Assembly (NCBI GenBank): GCA_944323585.1
Contig: CALUTA010000040.1
Coordinates: forward strand, 1-10,735
Source: Candidatus Gastranaerophilales bacterium
Lineage (GTDB): Bacteria; Cyanobacteriota; Vampirovibrionia; Gastranaerophilales; Gastranaerophilaceae
DNA length: 10,735 nucleotides
Reading direction: 5' to 3'
How positions within the stretch are numbered: the first letter of the stretch is position 1; the number at the start of each line of letters is the position of its first letter. This document shows, in pieces, positions 6,358-10,735 of the stretch. Both the position numbers and the translations under genes were made by a program. Below the pieces are notes generated by a model, which was given only the letters and a program-made list of their open reading frames with translations, ran no database searches and was not told the DNA's origin.

Positions 6358-6882
6358 ATGATTGAGTTGCTTATTTTATATGTATTAATAAAGCGTGAAG
6401 TCACGATGTACGGGATTCACAAGGCAATAGAAAGAGAGTTTGCGCCGTACACTTCTCCGAGTTTCGGGGCCTTAAAGCCTGCATTAAGGCGTCTGGAGCT
6501 TAACGGTGCGGTAACTTCAAGCCGAATGATGTCAGATGGCGGCAAACTTTCTGTTTTTTATTCTGTTACAAAAGACGGTAAAAAGCTTTTGAAAAAGTTG
6601 CTTCTGGAAGACTTGAGCGACAATCCGCTTCAGTTTCTTTCAAATTGCAGGGTCAAACTTTCGCTGGCTGAGTGTCTTGAGCCTGTTGAAAAACAGGATA
6701 TGTTTCTTCATTTGAAAACTCTTGCGTTAAAGTTTAAATCAGAAGCAAATAGTATTCTAAATGATGAATATACAAAGCTTTCTTTCTATCAGAAAATTGT
6801 GCTGGATAACACTGTCTGTGAATATACAAATTTAATTAACTTAATAGAAGGGTTTGAAAAAGATAATGCCGGCTCTCGTTAG
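6358..6882 (+). CDS. PadR-like winged-helix transcriptional regulator
   Basis: DNA-binding regulator of the PadR type, 174 residues. The first 75 residues form the winged helix: MIELLILYVLIKREVTMYGI, then the recognition region with SFGALKPALRRLELNGAV (about 35-52), matching the PadR pattern of a Pro/Ser loop, L-x-P-A-L-x-R-L-E and a Gly before the wing, and FYSVTKDGKKLL as the wing and start of the last helix. The C-terminal 100 residues are helical, with the heptad-like character of the PadR dimerisation domain. PadR proteins are usually repressors released by a small molecule, often near transporter genes they control. Here mlaE-mlaF is divergent and the intergenic region is only 83 bases, so control of that operon and of itself is plausible but inferred. 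The next gene overlaps its 3' end. Confidence 0.8.
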   Translation: MIELLILYVLIKREVTMYGIHKAIEREFAPYTSPSFGALKPALRRLELNGAVTSSRMMSDGGKLSVFYSVTKDGKKLLKKLLLEDLSDNPLQFLSNCRVKLSLAECLEPVEKQDMFLHLKTLALKFKSEANSILNDEYTKLSFYQKIVLDNTVCEYTNLINLIEGFEKDNAGSR

Positions 6883-8134
6883 TGATGTTTTGAAAGGTTC
6901 TATTGCTGAAGAACTGCAAATTGAAAAAGGTGATGAAATTCTCTCAATCGACGGCGAGAAAATGTCTGATATGATTGATTATAATTTCTTCTGCAAGTCG
7001 GATTTCCTCACTCTTGAGATACAAAAAGCAAGCGGTGATGTTGAAGTTATTGAGATTGAAAAAGATTATGATGACGACCTCGGGATTGTTTTCGAGAGTG
7101 CCGTTTTTGACAGAGTTAAACCGTGTTTGAACAAATGTATTTTCTGTTTTGTTGACCAGCAACCAAAGGGGCTTCGGGACACTCTTTATATCAAAGACGA
7201 TGACTACAGGCTCTCTTATCTTCAGGGAACCTATATTACATTGACGAACTTTACAGACAAAGACAGAGAACGTATAAAAAGAATGCACCTCGGTCCGTTT
7301 TATGTTTCAGTGCATACGACAAATCCGGATCTCAGGGTAAAAATGCTTAGAAATCCGAAGGCCGGCAAGATTATGGACAATCTTAAATGGTTCAGGAAAA
7401 ATAAAATTCCTTTCCATGCGCAAATTGTTTTGTGTCCCGGATACAATGACGGAACGGAACTTGAAAGGACATTGAATGACCTTGCTTCATTAAAAAATAC
7501 GGTATTATCAACAGCGATTGTACCTGTCGGGGTTACACAGTTCAGAAAAGAAAATCTGGTTCAGGTAGATGAAAAAGTCGCAAAAGAAACATTGAAAATA
7601 GCATCAAAATTTAAGAGAGTTTGTGTTTCAGATGAATTTTTTCTGCTTGCAGGAGAGAAAATTCCGCCTGCAAAATATTACGGTAATTTCGCACAATTAG
7701 AAGACGGAGTGGGGGCTATAAGACTTCTTATTGACGATTACAAGTCTTTAAAACTTCCGCAAAAGCTTTCTAAGCCGTATAAATTCGTCTTTGCAGTGTC
7801 TTATGCAGCTTTGGAGGCTTTTAAGGGTATTGCAAAAGATTTGAATAAAAAAGTTGAAAATCTTCAAATTGAACTTGCACCTGTAAAATCAGAGTACTGG
7901 GGACAAAATATTACAGTTGCGGGGCTTATAACAACAGATGATCTCATCGCTGCGATAAAAGATAAAACCTGTGATGATGTTGTAATTCCGTCGGTTATGC
8001 TCAGACCCTACAGCGAGGATTTTCTTGACGGCAGAAATCTTGATTATGTTCGTAAAATGTCCGGTAAATCATTTACTGTACTTAAAAATAATTATTCAAT
8101 CAAAGAGTTTATTGACAAATTATATAATATTTAG
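6866..8134 (+). CDS. PDZ / radical-SAM / DUF512 family protein
   Basis: Predicted iron-sulfur protein, 422 residues. An N-terminal PDZ-like domain (about 1-65, with KGSIAEELQIEKGDEILSI) is followed by a radical-SAM-like domain with a C-x3-C-x2-C cluster motif (Cys87, Cys91, Cys94 in CLNKCIFC, then FVDQQPKGLR), and a C-terminal DUF512 domain. This is the architecture of the TIGR03279-type putative Fe-S oxidoreductase found in Cyanobacteria and Firmicutes; its reaction is unknown to me. All three cluster cysteines are present. Start: the ATG at 6866 matches the expected PDZ start; AGAAGG lies 14 bases upstream, a loose spacing. A TTG at 6854 would add four residues (MKKI). The gene begins inside the end of the PadR-like gene (17-base overlap), so translation is probably coupled, and it is cotranscribed with the gene at 8171. 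Confidence 0.88.
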   Translation: MPALVSDVLKGSIAEELQIEKGDEILSIDGEKMSDMIDYNFFCKSDFLTLEIQKASGDVEVIEIEKDYDDDLGIVFESAVFDRVKPCLNKCIFCFVDQQPKGLRDTLYIKDDDYRLSYLQGTYITLTNFTDKDRERIKRMHLGPFYVSVHTTNPDLRVKMLRNPKAGKIMDNLKWFRKNKIPFHAQIVLCPGYNDGTELERTLNDLASLKNTVLSTAIVPVGVTQFRKENLVQVDEKVAKETLKIASKFKRVCVSDEFFLLAGEKIPPAKYYGNFAQLEDGVGAIRLLIDDYKSLKLPQKLSKPYKFVFAVSYAALEAFKGIAKDLNKKVENLQIELAPVKSEYWGQNITVAGLITTDDLIAAIKDKTCDDVVIPSVMLRPYSEDFLDGRNLDYVRKMSGKSFTVLKNNYSIKEFIDKLYNI

Positions 8135-8170
8135 TTAGATATTAATGTTAACTGCAAAACTGGAGGTTAA

Positions 8171-8812
8171 ATGGCTACTAACAAAAATAAAAAAGGCACC
8201 AATACTGCCAAAAAGAAAAAAGGAAATATTTTACCTTTTTTAGTTGTTGTGATAATAGGTTTTCTTGCTTATCAGGCAAATCCTGAATACTGGCAGCAAG
8301 GAAGATTGTTTCAAGATTTGAAAAACGGAGGCCAGAAAAAAGTAGAAACTGAAGAAGTTGTAACTCCAAAGCCTAAAAAACCTGAAAAAGATCCTAATTT
8401 GATTTATGACGGAACTATCAAAGGGTCAAAAACTATTCCGCTATACGTACGTAAAGCAGTAAATACTTATGATCCTACTTATTATGTTTTCAGGGGCAAG
8501 CCTAAAACGTTATTTCTTGTATATCCGGACGGGTCTGCCGCTAAGAAAATTGTGGAGGATCTCAATAAAGGTATTGAAAAAAGAGGTTTACGTGGTGAAC
8601 TTGCTGTTGATACAATTCTTTATACCCAGAAAGAGAAAAAAGAAAAATGTGCAGCGACTGTTCCTCAGCAGTTTTTGTGCGAACAATGTGACAGAAGAAT
8701 TTGCATCATAAATCCTAAAAAAGCGGAATTTTTAGTTGTTTCTCCTTCTGCTCAGAGTGCGTTGAGTAAAGCTGCTGCTCTGGTTAAATCCGGTGAATGG
8801 GACGAAAAATAA
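8171..8812 (+). CDS. Membrane-anchored hypothetical protein with four cysteines, 213 residues
   Basis: I do not recognise a family. A strong TGGAGG site lies 4 bases before the ATG. Residues 1-18 are very basic (Lys-rich), followed by one hydrophobic helix at about 19-35 (ILPFLVVVIIGFLAYQA), so the rest should face the periplasm with the N-terminus in the cytoplasm. Residues 53-75 are a Lys/Glu/Pro linker. The C-terminal domain (about 78-205) alternates strands and helices and has cysteines at 160, 170, 173 and 178, including CEQC, a CxxC motif. Such a motif could be redox-active, metal-binding or structural; the alpha/beta look and CxxC hint at a thioredoxin-like fold, but this is unproven and the CxxC is late in the chain, unlike thioredoxin. 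It lies 36 bases after the DUF512 gene and ends the operon. Confidence 0.75.
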   Translation: MATNKNKKGTNTAKKKKGNILPFLVVVIIGFLAYQANPEYWQQGRLFQDLKNGGQKKVETEEVVTPKPKKPEKDPNLIYDGTIKGSKTIPLYVRKAVNTYDPTYYVFRGKPKTLFLVYPDGSAAKKIVEDLNKGIEKRGLRGELAVDTILYTQKEKKEKCAATVPQQFLCEQCDRRICIINPKKAEFLVVSPSAQSALSKAAALVKSGEWDEK

Positions 8813-8842
8813 TTCTAATTAATTATTTTTTAGTACAGATAA

Positions 8843-8873
8843 AAAAAGCCCCTTAGGTATCTAAGGGGTTTTT
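8843..8873. terminator. Bidirectional terminator between the 8171 gene and glnA
   Basis: Perfect stem CCCCTTAG / CTAAGGGG (8849-8856 and 8861-8868) with a 4-base GTAT loop, preceded by seven A and followed by five T. It would stop both the + strand operon and the convergent glnA transcript. Confidence 0.9.
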
Positions 8874-8894
8874 AGTGTGTTTGTTATGTAGATA

Positions 8895-10259
8895 TTAGTA
8901 TCGTTCAAGATATTTTTCTATTTCCCACTGTGAAACATAGGTTCTGAAAGCATCCCATTCTTTTTGTTTTGTGGACATAAATTCATTGAATATATGGTCG
9001 CCAAGGGCTGCTCGAGCGACAAGTGATTTGTCAAGATATTCAAGCGCTTCAGAAAGACTCCCCGGGAGAGAATCAATTCTTTGTTTTTTGCGTTCCTTTG
9101 TTGTTAATTTGTAGATGTTGCTTTCAACGGGAGCCGGCGGGTCAATTTTGTTTTTTACACCGTCAAGGCAGGCTTGCAGAATTGCTGCAAACGCAATATA
9201 CGGGTTGCAGGCAGGATCAGGAGATCTTAGCTCAACTCTTGTTGCATTTCCGCGTTTTGCCGGAACTCTTAAAAGCGCACTTCTGTTAGCAAGTGACCAG
9301 GCCAAATACACAGGTGCTTCATATCCCGGAACAAGTCGTTTGAAACTGTTTACTGTCGGATTCAATGCTGCCGTAATCCCCTTAACATGTTTCAAAAGTC
9401 CGCCGATAGAATACTTTGCAACATCAGAAAGCTGGTACTCGGCTTTTTCATCAAAGAAAGCGTTCTTTCCGTTTTTGAAAAGCGAAATATTGCAATGCAT
9501 TCCGGAACCGTTGATGCCGTAAATCGGTTTTGGCATAAACGTGGCATGAAGATTGTGTTTAGCTGCAATTGCCTTTACTGCAATTTTGAATGTCGCAACA
9601 TTGTCTGCTGCCGTTAAAATATCTGCGTATCTAAAATCAACTTCGTGCTGTCCGTCAGCAACTTCGTGGTGGGATGCTTCAATGTCAAATCCCATTTCCT
9701 GTAATGCCAGAACAATATCAGAGCGGACATCTTCTCCCAAATCTTCAGGGCCGACATCATAATATCCTGCTTTGTCCTGCGTTGTTGTTGTAACTTTTCC
9801 GTCTTTATCTCTGGCAAAAAGGAAAAATTCGGCTTCAGGACCTATATTCATTGAAAATCCCATTTTCTCTGCTTCTGCCATCACTCTTTTTAAGTTGCAT
9901 CTCGGACAGCCTTCAAACGGTGTGCCGTCAGAGTTGTAGATGTCGCAAATTAATCGTGCGGAATTTATGCCGTCGTCTCCACGCCATGGAAGTATCTGGA
10001 AAGAATTCTTGTCAGGATGGAAAAACATGTCTGAAGTTTCAATACTTCTAAATCCCTTGATAGACGAACCATCGAGCATAATTTCATTGTTCAAAGCTTT
10101 TTCTATGTGCTGTGACGGTATTGTCATGTTTTTTACCTGTCCGTTCAGGTCTACAAACTGAAGTTTTATAAATTTGATATTGTATTCCTTTATTATTTTT
10201 TTAATCTCTTCGTTTGTAAACTCTTTGTTATCCAAGCGTGTGTGGCTGAATTCTTTCAT
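8895..10259 (-). CDS. glnA: Glutamine synthetase, type I-alpha
   Basis: Makes glutamine from glutamate, ammonia and ATP; cytoplasmic dodecamer, the main ammonia-assimilating enzyme. At 454 residues it is slightly longer than B. subtilis GlnA (444), owing to an N-terminal extension. Seen: the N-terminal beta-grasp domain with MLDGSSIKGF (61-70), metal-binding glutamates in GPEAEFF (E142, E144), HHEV (E199) and GQHE (E206), His255 in GSGMHCN, NPTVNSFKRLVPGYEAP with flap Glu314, and RVELRS (E343). It is the GSI-alpha form: the segment NIYKLTTKE (381-389) lacks the tyrosine loop adenylylated in GSI-beta enzymes, so control should be by feedback, not by GlnE. The Arg62 position that mediates glutamine feedback in B. 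subtilis reads Ser72 here, with Arg one place earlier. GGAGGA lies 6 bases before the ATG. Confidence 0.97.
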   Translation of the reverse strand: MKEFSHTRLDNKEFTNEEIKKIIKEYNIKFIKLQFVDLNGQVKNMTIPSQHIEKALNNEIMLDGSSIKGFRSIETSDMFFHPDKNSFQILPWRGDDGINSARLICDIYNSDGTPFEGCPRCNLKRVMAEAEKMGFSMNIGPEAEFFLFARDKDGKVTTTTQDKAGYYDVGPEDLGEDVRSDIVLALQEMGFDIEASHHEVADGQHEVDFRYADILTAADNVATFKIAVKAIAAKHNLHATFMPKPIYGINGSGMHCNISLFKNGKNAFFDEKAEYQLSDVAKYSIGGLLKHVKGITAALNPTVNSFKRLVPGYEAPVYLAWSLANRSALLRVPAKRGNATRVELRSPDPACNPYIAFAAILQACLDGVKNKIDPPAPVESNIYKLTTKERKKQRIDSLPGSLSEALEYLDKSLVARAALGDHIFNEFMSTKQKEWDAFRTYVSQWEIEKYLERY

Positions 10260-10291
10260 AACTGTCCTCCAAAATTTAAAATTACCTTTTA

Positions 10292-10320
10292 ATTAGAATA
10301 CTTTTTTCTAAAAAGGTCAA
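10292..10320 (-). promoter_or_regulatory. Promoter of glnA
   Basis: On the - strand TTGACC (10320-10315), a 17-base spacer and TCTAAT (10297-10292). Predicted +1 is near 10285, giving a leader of about 26 bases with the GGAGGA ribosome site. The leader is too short for a riboswitch. No GTA-N8-TAC (NtcA-like) site was found nearby. Confidence 0.6.
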
Positions 10321-10450
10321 GCGTTTTCATATTAAGATTAAGTAAAGATGAGTGTTTGAGGCTTTTTTTATAAATGTGATTTCTTTTATAATAATGGGTA
10401 TTATTTAATTAAAGAGCCTGAAAAATAACTAAAATATTTTTACGGGATAG

Positions 10451-10496
10451 GAATTTAGCGGCGTTTTGGATGAAAATATCTCCAAAAACGCAATTC
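10451..10496. repeat. Large inverted repeat (possible RNA hairpin or operator)
   Basis: GCGTTTTGGA (10461-10470) pairs with TCCAAAAACGC (10481-10491) with one bulged A, and an outer GAATT (10451-10455) pairs with AATTC (10492-10496) across a 5-base bulge on the left. No T run follows, so it is not a terminator. It lies about 130 bases upstream of the glnA promoter and upstream of the G-free RNA candidate. Confidence 0.5.
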
Positions 10497-10622
10497 TTGT
10501 TAGTTTTGAATAGAAATATTAAGTTATGTAACAAAATTATTTTGATATAGCAATTATATACTCAAAAAATACTTTATTAATATGTAAGCGATATGCAATA
10601 AAAGGATTTAAATAAACACGAG

Positions 10623-10735
10623 ATATATACAAACACACACTTACTATTTACACTACCTACTACACACTAACCTTCTACACACGAGGAATTACTAAAAAGA
10701 ATTCCGAACTCTATCGAAAGATAGAGTTTTTTTTT
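10623..10735 (+). ncRNA. Candidate small RNA or attenuated leader with a G-free, CA-rich segment
   Basis: Bases 10623-10682 contain no G at all and are rich in CAC and CTAC, so the RNA would be single-stranded. It is followed by a short hairpin (GGAATT 10685-10690 / AATTCC 10700-10705) and then a strong terminator. No + strand gene lies upstream between glnA and this site, so the terminator must end a transcript that begins in the intergenic region. The 5' end is unknown: no good -35/-10 pair was found close by, and the start given here is only the edge of the G-free stretch. The layout of an unpaired C/A-rich stretch before a terminator is like the general design of the cyanobacterial Yfr1 RNA, but its conserved ACUCCUCACAC core is not present. 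It may equally be an attenuator for a gene to the right. Confidence 0.4.
10707..10735 (+). terminator. Strong intrinsic terminator with GAAA tetraloop
   Basis: Perfect nine-pair stem AACTCTATC / GATAGAGTT (10707-10715 and 10720-10728) closed by a GAAA tetraloop and followed by T to the end of the window (T run 10727-10735). The T tract is only on the + strand, so it serves rightward transcription. No + strand gene is seen upstream of it after 8812. Confidence 0.85.

Larger units (their letters stand above)
10260..10735. other. 476-base intergenic region right of glnA, without a convincing protein gene
   Basis: From left to right it holds the glnA ribosome site and promoter (10265-10320), AT-rich DNA with a possible + strand TATAAT at 10387-10392, a large dyad at 10451-10496, more AT-rich DNA, a 60-base G-free stretch (10623-10682), a small hairpin and a strong + strand terminator. 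No open frame beyond 26 codons with a ribosome site was found, so the + strand signals point to a non-coding transcript or to a leader of a gene beyond the right edge. Confidence 0.6.

Noticed and set aside
6854..6865. TTG start four codons before the DUF512 start
   Set aside because: The GAAGGG stretch lies only one base before the TTG, too close to act as its ribosome site, and the ATG at 6866 matches the expected PDZ-domain start. It cannot be fully excluded.
9115..9522. 135-codon open frame antisense to glnA
   Set aside because: It lies wholly inside a very well conserved glnA on the other strand, has no ribosome site, and its residue make-up is what the reverse strand of a conserved gene produces.
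10260..10320. Glutamine riboswitch or NtcA site in front of glnA
   Set aside because: The predicted glnA leader is only about 26 bases, too short for a riboswitch, and no GTA-N8-TAC site was found.
10470..10550. 26-codon + strand frame starting in the loop of the large dyad
   Set aside because: No ribosome site at usable spacing, and frames of this length are common by chance in DNA this AT-rich.
10623..10735. Identification of the right-edge RNA as Yfr1, 6S, tmRNA or another known RNA
   Set aside because: The Yfr1 core motif is missing and none of the long stems or conserved features of 6S or tmRNA can be seen; it is reported only as an unknown candidate.
1..10735. CRISPR arrays, tRNA or rRNA genes, insertion sequences, phage or defence genes
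   Set aside because: No regularly spaced repeats, no cloverleaf or rRNA sequence, and no transposase, integrase or defence-type protein could be recognised in any frame.

Overview
The window is AT-rich DNA from a diderm (two-membrane) bacterium. A gut Melainabacteria/Gastranaerophilales-type lineage (non-photosynthetic relatives of Cyanobacteria) is my best guess. This is inferred from four things together: a pseudopilin with the GFTLAEVLITLG signature, an MlaE/MlaF-type lipid ABC transporter, a PDZ/radical-SAM/DUF512 protein of the kind shared by Cyanobacteria and Firmicutes, and a Bacillus-type (GSI-alpha) glutamine synthetase. It rests on family recognition by eye, not on a search.

Layout, left to right. 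(1) 1-878, +: a type IV pilin-like protein whose reading frame is open to the left edge. (2) 983-2051, -: mazG (NTP pyrophosphohydrolase) followed by a 67-residue orphan protein. (3) 2278-3183, +: two adjacent orphan genes, one with a repeated SF(K/T)G motif and one HEAT-like with an internal duplication. (4) 3267-4526, -: a PLP-dependent aminotransferase, probably of the LL-diaminopimelate aminotransferase type. (5) 4728-6274, -: mlaE-mlaF, permease and ATPase of a lipid transporter, with no MCE-domain partner in the window. (6) 6358-8812, +: a PadR-like regulator, the radical-SAM DUF512 protein and a membrane-anchored four-cysteine protein, probably one operon. (7) 8895-10259, -: glnA. (8) 10260-10735: 476 bases without a protein gene, holding the glnA promoter, a strong dyad, a 60-base stretch with no G, and a textbook + strand terminator. 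This last part looks like an undescribed small RNA or an attenuated leader.

How the parts relate. All three convergent gene junctions are closed by one near-symmetrical hairpin with A-tracts on one side and T-tracts on the other, so each can stop transcription from both sides. At three starts (mazG, mlaE, padR-like) a good -10 box sits so that the predicted +1 is the A of the ATG, and no Shine-Dalgarno site precedes it. This suggests leaderless mRNAs. The other genes, apart from the pilin and the DUF512 gene, have clear purine-rich ribosome binding sites, so the organism would use both modes. The PadR-like regulator and mlaE are divergent and share an 83-base promoter region, which makes the regulator a candidate controller of the transporter. 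The most unusual items are the possible RNA at the right edge, the leaderless set and the two-gene orphan cassette at 2278-3183.
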